DNA from: Euryarchaeota archaeon UBA602
GTDB lineage: Archaea; Thermoplasmatota; Poseidoniia; Poseidoniales; Thalassarchaeaceae
Length of the DNA stretch: 16,654 nt
NCBI GenBank assembly: GCA_002498455.1
Contig: DAHO01000081.1
Span: 65,108 to 81,761, forward strand
Direction of reading: 5' to 3'
The position numbers and the translations under genes were made by a program. Positions 8,257-14,278 of the stretch are shown here, piece by piece (position 1 is the first letter of the stretch; each line of letters opens with the position of its first letter). The notes below the pieces were generated by a model. That model saw only the letters and a program-made list of their open reading frames with translations. It did not search any database and had not been told where the DNA came from.

Positions 8257-8276
8257 GGCTCATCCGTTCCAGAGCC

Positions 8277-8690
8277 ATGGAGACGTCTTGTGGCGTGGTT
8301 CTGGTCAATTTTGGCAGTGTCTTGCTCTTGCAATATCCCCAAGGGCACTGGGGCTTCCCCAAAGGCCACTACGAGCCCGAAGACGGCGTATATCAACGAA
8401 CGGCTCTCCGGGAATTGCAGGAGGAAACCGGTATCAGCGACGTTCAGATGTTGGACAATTGGCGAATGCGTACTACATACACCTTCACCCGCAAAGGTCG
8501 TCCGATCGAGAAAGAAGTATTCTGGTTCATTGGTGAAACTGATCAGTATGACATCACTTTAAGCCATGAACATCGTAATTTCATGTGGCTTGAATGGGAC
8601 GATGCAGAGAACCAGTTGGATTTCGATCAAAGCAAAGAGGTATTGCGGGGTGCAAGGGCACAGTTGCGTGCCTTGGGTCGTGAGCTTTAG
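8277..8690 (+). CDS. Nudix hydrolase, Ap4A-hydrolase-like
   Basis: This 137-residue protein is a Nudix pyrophosphohydrolase that cleaves nucleoside diphosphates linked to another moiety. The GHWGFPKGH lead-in and the Nudix box (G30 to I53, ending RELQEETGI with R45, E46, E49, E50) are clear, and the start METSCGVVLV followed by LLLQYPQGHWGFPKGHYEP resembles diadenosine tetraphosphatases (NUDT2 type), so Ap4A or capped RNA ends are likely substrates. The spacing between the box glycine and the RE pair is one residue longer than the textbook pattern. An upstream in-frame start at 8229 exists, but METSCG matches the family N terminus and has a TATA-like element about 25 nt before it. Its TAG overlaps the cobalamin adenosyltransferase stop by 4 nt. 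Confidence 0.92.
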   Translation: METSCGVVLVNFGSVLLLQYPQGHWGFPKGHYEPEDGVYQRTALRELQEETGISDVQMLDNWRMRTTYTFTRKGRPIEKEVFWFIGETDQYDITLSHEHRNFMWLEWDDAENQLDFDQSKEVLRGARAQLRALGREL

Positions 8691-9325
8691 TCCAACATTC
8701 GTTTGCCCAACGGAACCCACAAGGTTTCCGATTCGCCCAGGGTCATCCCAACCCATCGCGCCAGAACAAAAAACCAATCTGAAAGGCGGTTGAGATAAGC
8801 AATGACAACATCTCTGACAGCATCATCACCATCACTATCCCGAATTTGTACAGCCATCCTCTCAGCTCTTCTAGCAATCGTTCTGGCCAAATGGATGGTT
8901 GAAATTAACGGCGACCCCGCAGGCAATATGAATGAACTCAGTGGCTCCAATTGTTCGGTCCATACATCCATTTCATCACAAAGCCGATCAGCTTGTTCTT
9001 GAGAAATTACAGTGACCATCTCTGGAACCTGACCGGGCATGAAAGAACACTCGCCTCCGATATCGAACAATTCCTGCTGGATGAGACCTAACTTGGCAAC
9101 TGCCGCACTCCTCACGGTTCGCACAGTCGCTCTTGCTCCACCGTCTTTGTGGTGGTCCTCCAACCGATGGAATTCCGACAACACCATTCCGATCACAGAA
9201 TTCAGTTCGTCAACGGTTCCATAAAAATCGACACGCAGATGTGCCTTTGAAACTCGCTCTCCCGAAGCCAACGACGTTTCACCACGGTCGCCACCACCTG
9301 TGTGAACCTTAGTGATGCGGACCAT
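8687..9325 (-). CDS. Cob(I)alamin adenosyltransferase, PduO type
   Basis: This 212-residue enzyme transfers the 5'-deoxyadenosyl group of ATP to cob(I)alamin to make adenosylcobalamin. The PduO-type signature is complete: the N-terminal ATP-binding loop TGGGDRGETSL (residues 9-19), VDFYGTVDELNS (32-43), SSFILPAGSP (130-139), HLARTIARRAER (145-156) and YLNRLSDWFFVLAR (177-190). The ATG at 9325 is chosen because the family begins a few residues before the TGGGDRG loop; the frame runs on to a TTG at 9352. No SD is visible. It lies 42 nt downstream of the small membrane protein gene on the same strand and may be co-transcribed with it. Its presence implies an adenosylcobalamin-dependent enzyme elsewhere, such as methylmalonyl-CoA mutase or ribonucleotide reductase (inference). 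Confidence 0.95.
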   Translation of the reverse strand: MVRITKVHTGGGDRGETSLASGERVSKAHLRVDFYGTVDELNSVIGMVLSEFHRLEDHHKDGGARATVRTVRSAAVAKLGLIQQELFDIGGECSFMPGQVPEMVTVISQEQADRLCDEMDVWTEQLEPLSSFILPAGSPLISTIHLARTIARRAERMAVQIRDSDGDDAVRDVVIAYLNRLSDWFFVLARWVGMTLGESETLWVPLGKRMLD

Positions 9326-9367
9326 GATAGCGGGGGGATGAATTCGGAACAAGGGTCTTTCGCTAGT

Positions 9368-9634
9368 TCAAGCACTTTCCGCAGTCGATGGATTTGAGAC
9401 ATCCAACCTGAATTTTTGCACAAGCAATGAACCGAAAGTCAACCAAATGACGAGTTCAAGGAAAACACAGGCCCAATACCAGGCCCCTAGACTCTTCAAA
9501 ATTTGATTAGCATCGTAAGGTTCGCCATAGAATCCCAAGTAGAGGGCTTGAGAGAGCAGATTCGCACCAAACCAAATCAGTACGATTGCCCAAGTTAAAC
9601 TCAGACCGACGCTCTTGGTACCACTCTTACTCAT
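9368..9634 (-). CDS. Small two-helix membrane protein, unknown function
   Basis: This 88-residue protein has two strongly hydrophobic, aromatic-rich segments (about residues 11-34 and 48-73) joined by a polar loop containing FYGEPYDANQ, followed by a short polar tail. I do not recognise the family. The ATG at 9634 lacks an SD but a TATA-like box lies about 33 nt upstream, consistent with a leaderless transcript starting at or near the ATG. It is followed by the adenosyltransferase gene on the same strand; a functional link is not shown. Confidence 0.72.
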   Translation of the reverse strand: MSKSGTKSVGLSLTWAIVLIWFGANLLSQALYLGFYGEPYDANQILKSLGAWYWACVFLELVIWLTFGSLLVQKFRLDVSNPSTAESA

Positions 9635-9663
9635 TTTTCCACAACGAGTGATTACCCTCTGGG

Positions 9664-9671
9664 ATATTTAA
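9664..9671 (-). promoter_or_regulatory. TATA-like box upstream of the 88-residue membrane protein gene
   Basis: On the minus strand the sequence reads TTAAATAT, centred about 33 nt before ATG 9634 and inside the 73-bp gap after the upstream gene. This is about the archaeal TATA distance for a leaderless transcript and suggests that the small membrane protein and adenosyltransferase genes have their own promoter. Confidence 0.5.
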
Positions 9672-9707
9672 CCCCTCGTTCAAATCCCCGAATGACCCAT
9701 GTTTTTG

Positions 9708-10421
9708 TTACTCTTCTTCGGAGTGGGTAGGGGACAAGCGCGCCAAGCAGTCATCGATTTTTTGCAGCCATGCATCTTCGATTCCGGCTTCACCTCCAAG
9801 CCTTTCTAAGAGATTTACATGCTCTTCGACAGCATCATGATTTCCTTTGAATCGATGAATTCGAATCAATGCTGAATGACTCATTGCATCCAACCATGAT
9901 TCGTCCACGCTCCAAGATTTCTCAAACATTGAGATGGCCCCCCGTTCACCGTCGATGAGCCCTCGATCTAATTGTCTCAGTGCTGCTTGTGACCAAGAAC
10001 GTCCTTGCACGCCGATGACCAAACCCTTCCAAAATAAGAACAATTCAAGCAAAATGACAGTGGTCGCGACAAGAAACCCAAACCATTGCTCGGAAGTGGA
10101 ATATCCATCCCATCCATCGGTCAATATCGCAATTGTGGCCGCGACAAACCACATGCCCGCAAAGGGCGCCAATACCACATCTTGGTTGCGCCGATCATGA
10201 ACCGCTCCAGCCACCACCCCGAGGGCACCCATCCCTCCAGCGATTACAATCGGCGTTTCAGCAGTGGTTAAGCGGGGAGAATTCGTAGACATTGCGAGAA
10301 TACCTGCAAAGGCCAACATTAGCCATGCCCAACGGGTCCCAATTTCGGGAAAAGGTTGAGCTCGACTCATCCACAACAGCAAGGCCGCAGTTCCACCCAA
10401 GAACGCAATCCAGCCCCACAT
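9708..10421 (-). CDS. Five-helix membrane protein with soluble helical C-terminal domain
   Basis: This 237-residue protein has about five hydrophobic segments (residues ~1-19, 29-44, 55-74, 83-101, 113-137), followed by a soluble alpha-helical domain of about 100 residues. The soluble part (LRQLDRGLIDGERGAISMFEKSW, then two further helices and LARLSP) looks like one to two TPR-like helical hairpins, suggesting a protein-interaction role at the membrane; the first 20 residues of that stretch show the pattern best. I do not recognise the family. It begins 25 nt after the stop of the Trp-rich protein gene, so the two are likely co-transcribed. The ATG at 10421 is the natural start; no strong SD is present. 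Confidence 0.8.
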   Translation of the reverse strand: MWGWIAFLGGTAALLLWMSRAQPFPEIGTRWAWLMLAFAGILAMSTNSPRLTTAETPIVIAGGMGALGVVAGAVHDRRNQDVVLAPFAGMWFVAATIAILTDGWDGYSTSEQWFGFLVATTVILLELFLFWKGLVIGVQGRSWSQAALRQLDRGLIDGERGAISMFEKSWSVDESWLDAMSHSALIRIHRFKGNHDAVEEHVNLLERLGGEAGIEDAWLQKIDDCLARLSPTHSEEE

Positions 10422-10446
10422 AAATCCAGCGCGTCGCTTTTGGTAT

Positions 10447-10818
10447 TCAATTCATTCCAGCATCGCCGCTGGGTTCACCATCGTCTCCGCGCCATCCGGG
10501 TTGCCAAAAATCTTCATTGTCTAACCAAGCCAACCAATCATCCGCATTCGCTCTTAACAACCGATAAGCCCGTCTCTCCAATCCCTGCAACAGTTCGACA
10601 TCCAATTCATTTTCAGCACGAGCATCTTTCCACTCAATTTGCATCTCTTTGATTCGTCTCTGGCCTTCTGCATGGTTGTCAAAGTGTTGCTCACAAACTT
10701 CTCTCAAATCGGTCAACCAAATTCGCGTACCTTTGATGTGTGGGTCGTCATTGAACGTCTTTTTGCGACGCTTGAACGGCCACCACCCCATGTTCTCGCT
10801 GTACAGGTCGACCTCCAT
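10447..10818 (-). CDS. Small charged, Trp-rich cytosolic protein, unknown function
   Basis: From ATG 10818 this is a 123-residue soluble protein with no membrane helix and no domain I can name. It has eight tryptophans, two in GWWPFKRRKK near the N terminus and four in DDWLAWLDNEDFWQPGW near the C terminus. The N terminus is basic, the middle is a charged helix (about residues 30-80), and the tail is acidic and Gly-rich. The frame extends to a TTG at 10833; ATG 10791 (starting at GWWPF) is another candidate start. It probably forms an operon with the five-helix membrane protein 25 nt downstream and could be a peripheral partner of it. It is divergent from rlmH across about 40 bp. Confidence 0.7.
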   Translation of the reverse strand: MEVDLYSENMGWWPFKRRKKTFNDDPHIKGTRIWLTDLREVCEQHFDNHAEGQRRIKEMQIEWKDARAENELDVELLQGLERRAYRLLRANADDWLAWLDNEDFWQPGWRGDDGEPSGDAGMN

Positions 10819-10858
10819 GAGTCTTCGCCCCAATCCTGAAGGGGTTTGCCTCTAAGCG

Positions 10859-11302
10859 ATGCACATGGCCAGAATCGTTGTCCACACCCATGGCAAGGCC
10901 CGAGAGAAGGGCTATTCACATTTGATTCAGAAATATGCTGAGAGATTAGAAAACCGAGGGGTTACCCTTGTTCCACATTCCGATCGTTTGAGCCATGATG
11001 ATTACGCCAGTAAAATTGAGGAATCTGCCTCGAGCGGTGTTCTCATCCTACTCGACGAAAACGGAGAGAGCGGCTCCACACAATGGATGTTCACCAATTG
11101 GCAAAAATGGAAATTGTCTAACAAGTCGACGCATTTAGCCATCGGCCCTGTGGATGGATTTGCCGAAGCATTCACTTCCAAACATTCGACAATTTCATTG
11201 GGTCCGCTAACGATGACCTATGAAATGGCTGCAGTCGTTCTGTTGGAACAATTGTATCGTGCCAGTGAGATCGAGCGCGGTTCAGCGTATCATCGAGAAT
11301 GA
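10859..11302 (+). CDS. rlmH: 23S rRNA pseudouridine methyltransferase RlmH (SPOUT family)
   Basis: This 147-residue protein matches RlmH, which methylates N3 of pseudouridine 1915 (E. coli numbering) in helix 69 of 23S rRNA, on the 70S ribosome. The SPOUT knot features are visible: LILLDENGE after the first Rossmann-like half, the SAM-loop segment LAIGPVDGF, then ISLGPLTMTYEMAAVVLLEQLYRA and the invariant C-terminal YHRE. Its length is close to the 155 residues of E. coli RlmH. ATG 10859 and ATG 10865 are both possible starts (MHMARIVV or MARIVV). RlmH is widespread in bacteria and patchy in archaea. The final TGA directly abuts the panD stop with no gap. Confidence 0.93.
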   Translation: MHMARIVVHTHGKAREKGYSHLIQKYAERLENRGVTLVPHSDRLSHDDYASKIEESASSGVLILLDENGESGSTQWMFTNWQKWKLSNKSTHLAIGPVDGFAEAFTSKHSTISLGPLTMTYEMAAVVLLEQLYRASEIERGSAYHRE

Positions 11303-11689
11303 TTAGCATTCCACATATTCTACTGCTTCCAATGCCTGGCCGATGTCCACCACTTCATTTCTGGCATTGACATGCACAATTGTCGGTGAATAGGATTGTA
11401 TCTCACCGGCAGGTATGCCTTCAAAAGTGAGTAAAATGACCAAATCGCCGGGATGGACCAAATGAGCTGCAGCTCCATTGATGCAGATTTTTCCCGAGCC
11501 AGCCGGTGCCTTAATCGCGTAAGTTTCCAAACGAGAACCATTGGTCACATCAAGCACATGGACCTTTTCCCATTCTTCGATTCCAGCCGCTTTCATTAGG
11601 TCAGAATCGATTGAAATTGAGCCCACATAGTCAACATCGGCATCCGTCACAGTAGCGCGATGGATTTTCGAACGCATGACGAAGCGCAT
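11303..11689 (-). CDS. panD: Aspartate 1-decarboxylase, pyruvoyl type
   Basis: This 128-residue proenzyme decarboxylates aspartate to beta-alanine for pantothenate and coenzyme A. The PanD hallmarks are complete: SKIHRATVTDADVDYVGS near the N terminus with the self-cleavage pair G23-S24 (E. coli G24-S25) that makes the pyruvoyl group, NGSRLETYAI with the catalytic-site Arg and Tyr, and SGKICINGAAAHLVHPGD. ATG 11689 is chosen over an upstream extension because GAGGGG lies four bases before it and the protein then has the usual PanD length. It follows maeB by 57 nt on the same strand and may be co-transcribed. Most archaea are known to use a PLP-dependent aspartate decarboxylase instead, so a bacterial-type PanD suggests transfer if the host is archaeal. 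Confidence 0.96.
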   Translation of the reverse strand: MRFVMRSKIHRATVTDADVDYVGSISIDSDLMKAAGIEEWEKVHVLDVTNGSRLETYAIKAPAGSGKICINGAAAHLVHPGDLVILLTFEGIPAGEIQSYSPTIVHVNARNEVVDIGQALEAVEYVEC

Positions 11690-11693
11690 GATT

Positions 11694-11699
11694 CCCCTC
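11694..11699 (-). promoter_or_regulatory. Shine-Dalgarno of panD
   Basis: The minus strand reads GAGGGG, then AATC, then ATG 11689. The site supports this start over upstream in-frame codons. Confidence 0.5.
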
Positions 11700-11746
11700 A
11701 AACCGAGTGGGCACGCATCCACATATCAATCTCTCTAGTCTCCGTC

Positions 11747-14032
11747 TTAGAGGCGTTGTCGGGCTTGACGTTGTGCATCTAGAGCACATATGGCAGCCAT
11801 GTGGACTACATCGCGAACCCCGTCTTCTCTTTGAAGAACATGTACAGGTTTTGCCATACCCTCCAAAATCGGCCCCGTCATCTCTGCATCGCCAAGCCTT
11901 TGCAGGAGTTTGTATGAGATATTGGCCGAAGCAAGATTTGGACAAATGAGAACGTTCGCCGGTCCACCCAAAGTCATGAATGGATACTGTTCTTGAATTG
12001 ATGGAACCAAGGCAGTATCGGCTTGCATTGGCCCATCAATGATGAGTGTAGGATCCAACTCCTTCGCCATTTCAAGTGAATCTTCGATTCTTTCACTACG
12101 ATATTGGCTCGATGAACCAAAGTTCGAGAAGGACAACAATGCAACACGAGGTTCGATACCGAATCGTCGAGCAACTCGAGCGGTTTGGACTGCAATTTCA
12201 GCCAAGGTTCTTGCGTCAGGATAGATATTGATTGTGGCATCACTGATGAACATCAATTGCCCTTTGATGGTCATCATGTAAGTGCCCACGACACGATGTG
12301 CATCATCAGACATACCAATGGTGGCTAGACACGGTTTCAGGAATTCCGGATAATCTCTCGATATTCCACCAATAATCCCATCCGCATCCCCCATTTCAAC
12401 CATCATGGAGCCAAACCAAACTCTCGATTTCAGCAGACGCTTGGCATCCGTGAGGGTAACCCCCTTCCGCCCCCGCTTCTTTTGCAATTCTTCCATGTAG
12501 ACTCCACGTCTTCGAGGATCTTCTCGGGGGTCGATTTCTTCACATTCAAAGTCGAGACCAAGCGCTTCTTTAGCGGCTGCAATCTCGTGAGATCTACCGA
12601 GTAATACAGGGAAGCAAATCCCTTCTTGAATACACTGCGCAGCAGCCTTGAGCATGGTGGGGTGATCACCTTCAGTAAAGACGATTCTTTGACGCAATTT
12701 CCCTGCTTTGTCAATGACGCCTCGCATAATCGAACGAGTAAGGCCTAAGCGACCTTCCAACTGATGGCGATAAGCTTCAACGTCAAATGATTTTGCGATT
12801 TCAGGAGCAACGACTCCTTCCTCGACAGCGGCCTGAGCAACTGCACTAGCTTCCCAGATTAGAACCCGGGCATCGAAGGGTTTTGGGATCAGGTAATCGG
12901 GACCAAACTGAATCTGTGCGCCACCATAAGCCGCCGCAACATCATCGGGAACCGGCATCTTCGCCAATTCAGCAAGCGCCATTGTCGCTGCCATTTTCAT
13001 ACCCTCGGTAATCTTGTCCGCTTGGACATCCAATGCACCCCTGAAAATGTAAGGGAATCCCAGGACGTTGTTGATTTGATTCGGATAGTCAGATCGACCA
13101 GTCGCCATGATGGCATCATCTCGAACTGCTGCAACCTCTTCTGGCATGATTTCCGGGGTCGGGTTCGCTAAGGCAAAAATCAGTGGTCTAGCCGCCATCT
13201 TTGCAACCATTTTACCAGAGACAATACCAGCCTTTGACAAGCCAAGGAACACATCTGCTCCGACCAAAGCATCGCCCAAACTTCCATCCGGTATATCGCG
13301 AGCAAACTTGGCCTTGTATTTGTTCAACTCACCTGCATCCTTGCGGTTCTTGGTCATGATGCCACCCGAATCGCAGACCAGCATATTCTCCTTTCGTACA
13401 CCAAGTCGAATGTAATGTTCAGCACAAGACAATGCGGAAGCCCCCGCTCCCGAAATCACGACCTTAATTTGCCCAATTTTTTTGTTTGAAACCTCTAAGC
13501 CATTCAATAGTGCAGCCCCGGAAATGATTGCAGTCCCATGCTGATCATCGTGCATCACAGGGATGTCTAGTTCCTTGACCAAACGCTTCTCAATTTCAAA
13601 GCACTCAGGGGCTTTGATATCCTCTAAATTAATGCCCCCAAAGGTGGGTGCGATTCGCCTCACTGTATCCACAAATTCATCAATGTCTTCGGTATCGACT
13701 TCGATGTCAAAAACATCGATATCTGCGAAGGCTTTGAACAACAAACCTTTGCCTTCCATGACAGGTTTTCCAGCCAAGGCTCCGATATTCCCTAATCCTA
13801 ATACAGCGGTTCCATTTGAAATCACTGCTACCAAATTTCCACGTGAGGTATACTCCATTGCTTTCTTTGGGTCCTTTTCGATTTCGAGGCACGGATATGC
13901 TACACCTGGTGAGTAAGCAAGAGAGAGTTCGCGTTGTGTTGCATGGGGCTTTGTTGGGAGGACAGTGATTTTCCCTGGAGGTTTTGTCGCATGGTAATCC
14001 AACGCATCTTTTCGGAACTGTTCCTCAGACAT
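11747..14032 (-). CDS. maeB: NADP-type malic enzyme fused to phosphotransacetylase domain (MaeB)
   Basis: This 761-residue protein decarboxylates malate to pyruvate with reduction of NAD(P). Domain order is malic enzyme catalytic N domain (~1-155), NAD(P)-binding domain (~160-390) and a phosphate acetyl/butyryltransferase-like domain (~425-755). Malic enzyme motifs are AYSPGVAYPCLEIEKDP (Y40), GKPVMEGKG (K89, K95), INLEDIKAPECFEIE (metal ligands E137, D138), VMHDDQHGTA (D162, D163), the dinucleotide loop VISGAGASALS and LANPTPEIMPEE. PTA motifs include GIIGGISRDYPE, FISDATINIYPDARTLAEIA and SFSNFGSSS. In bacterial MaeB the PTA part usually does not make acetyl phosphate but binds acetyl-CoA as an allosteric inhibitor; the same is inferred here. 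ATG 14032 is preferred to GTG 14038 because of a GGAGAGGTG just upstream. It is divergent from the surface-protein gene and upstream of panD. Confidence 0.97.
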   Translation of the reverse strand: MSEEQFRKDALDYHATKPPGKITVLPTKPHATQRELSLAYSPGVAYPCLEIEKDPKKAMEYTSRGNLVAVISNGTAVLGLGNIGALAGKPVMEGKGLLFKAFADIDVFDIEVDTEDIDEFVDTVRRIAPTFGGINLEDIKAPECFEIEKRLVKELDIPVMHDDQHGTAIISGAALLNGLEVSNKKIGQIKVVISGAGASALSCAEHYIRLGVRKENMLVCDSGGIMTKNRKDAGELNKYKAKFARDIPDGSLGDALVGADVFLGLSKAGIVSGKMVAKMAARPLIFALANPTPEIMPEEVAAVRDDAIMATGRSDYPNQINNVLGFPYIFRGALDVQADKITEGMKMAATMALAELAKMPVPDDVAAAYGGAQIQFGPDYLIPKPFDARVLIWEASAVAQAAVEEGVVAPEIAKSFDVEAYRHQLEGRLGLTRSIMRGVIDKAGKLRQRIVFTEGDHPTMLKAAAQCIQEGICFPVLLGRSHEIAAAKEALGLDFECEEIDPREDPRRRGVYMEELQKKRGRKGVTLTDAKRLLKSRVWFGSMMVEMGDADGIIGGISRDYPEFLKPCLATIGMSDDAHRVVGTYMMTIKGQLMFISDATINIYPDARTLAEIAVQTARVARRFGIEPRVALLSFSNFGSSSQYRSERIEDSLEMAKELDPTLIIDGPMQADTALVPSIQEQYPFMTLGGPANVLICPNLASANISYKLLQRLGDAEMTGPILEGMAKPVHVLQREDGVRDVVHMAAICALDAQRQARQRL

Positions 14033-14035
14033 ACG

Positions 14036-14044
14036 CACCTCTCC
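14036..14044 (-). promoter_or_regulatory. Shine-Dalgarno of maeB
   Basis: The minus strand reads GGAGAGGTG, ending three bases before ATG 14032. It decides between ATG 14032 and the in-frame GTG at 14038, which would fall inside the site. Confidence 0.6.
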
Positions 14045-14132
14045 GATTTCTCCGGCTTACGGTCTATTCTATTCCCTTTCCCCTCGTTTTGTTTGTCATC
14101 CACCGGTTCTTCGGTATTTTCAACAAGTTCCG

Positions 14133-14152
14133 TGTTCGCATGACTGCGAACA
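14133..14152. repeat. Perfect inverted repeat, 8-bp arms, candidate operator
   Basis: TGTTCGCA and TGCGAACA flank the 4-bp spacer TGAC. The 20-bp length and symmetry fit binding of a dimeric helix-turn-helix regulator. It is too far from either start to act in translation and lacks the following T-run of a terminator. Confidence 0.6.
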
Positions 14153-14208
14153 TCATTCGAACAGCAACAATGGTTTTTTGTGTTCAAACAGCTCTTTACA
14201 AGTCAAGT

Positions 14209-14224
14209 GGTATACTTGTATACC
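14209..14224. promoter_or_regulatory. TATA-like palindrome of the surface-protein promoter
   Basis: GGTATACTTGTATACC is a perfect 7-bp inverted repeat around TT and contains a TATA-like core. It ends directly before an in-frame ATG at 14225, so if it is the TATA box that ATG cannot be the start; a transcript starting about 25 nt further on would give ATG 14279 a leader of roughly 35-40 nt. Its symmetry would also suit a repressor site covering the promoter. Confidence 0.5.
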
Positions 14225-14278
14225 ATGCGGCTCAACCAGCCACACACTTCAAATGGCTCAGGAAAGCCAGCCCACCCC

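Larger units (their letters stand above)
14033..14278. promoter_or_regulatory. Divergent regulatory region between maeB and the surface-protein gene
   Basis: At 246 bp this is by far the longest non-coding stretch in an otherwise packed window. From left to right it holds the maeB SD, a pyrimidine-rich tract (about 14060-14100), a perfect 8-bp inverted repeat (14133-14152), a 10-bp near-direct repeat (TTCGAACAGC at 14156-14165 and TTCAAACAGC at 14183-14192), a T6 run at 14174-14179 and a TATA-like palindrome (14209-14224). Short open frames inside it have no coding character. The arrangement suggests regulated transcription of one or both neighbours. Confidence 0.6.

Noticed and set aside
8229..8276. 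Upstream start for the Nudix hydrolase
   Set aside because: The extension is not family-like and would overlap the predicted promoter; METSCG at 8277 matches related proteins.
9678..9699. GTTCAAATCCCC resembling a tRNA T-loop and acceptor 3' strand
   Set aside because: The bases before it (CCTCG) do not pair with CCCCG, and no D-arm, anticodon arm or 5' acceptor strand is present upstream, so it is not a tRNA or a clear attachment site.
11631..11945. 104-codon minus-strand open frame between maeB and panD
   Set aside because: It overlaps the ends of two well-supported genes in another frame and is Cys/Arg-rich with no recognisable motif.
13563..13916. 117-codon open frame on the plus strand
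   Set aside because: It is antisense to the conserved malic enzyme domain of maeB and shows shadow composition (Ser, Lys and Pro rich).
14134..14151. Intrinsic terminator at the GTTCGCA/TGCGAAC hairpin
   Set aside because: No T-run follows on either strand and no gene ends nearby; an operator is more likely.
14225..14278. Upstream ATG for the secreted propeller protein
   Set aside because: The TATA-like palindrome ends at 14224, directly before this ATG, and the extra 18 polar residues would precede a normal signal peptide.
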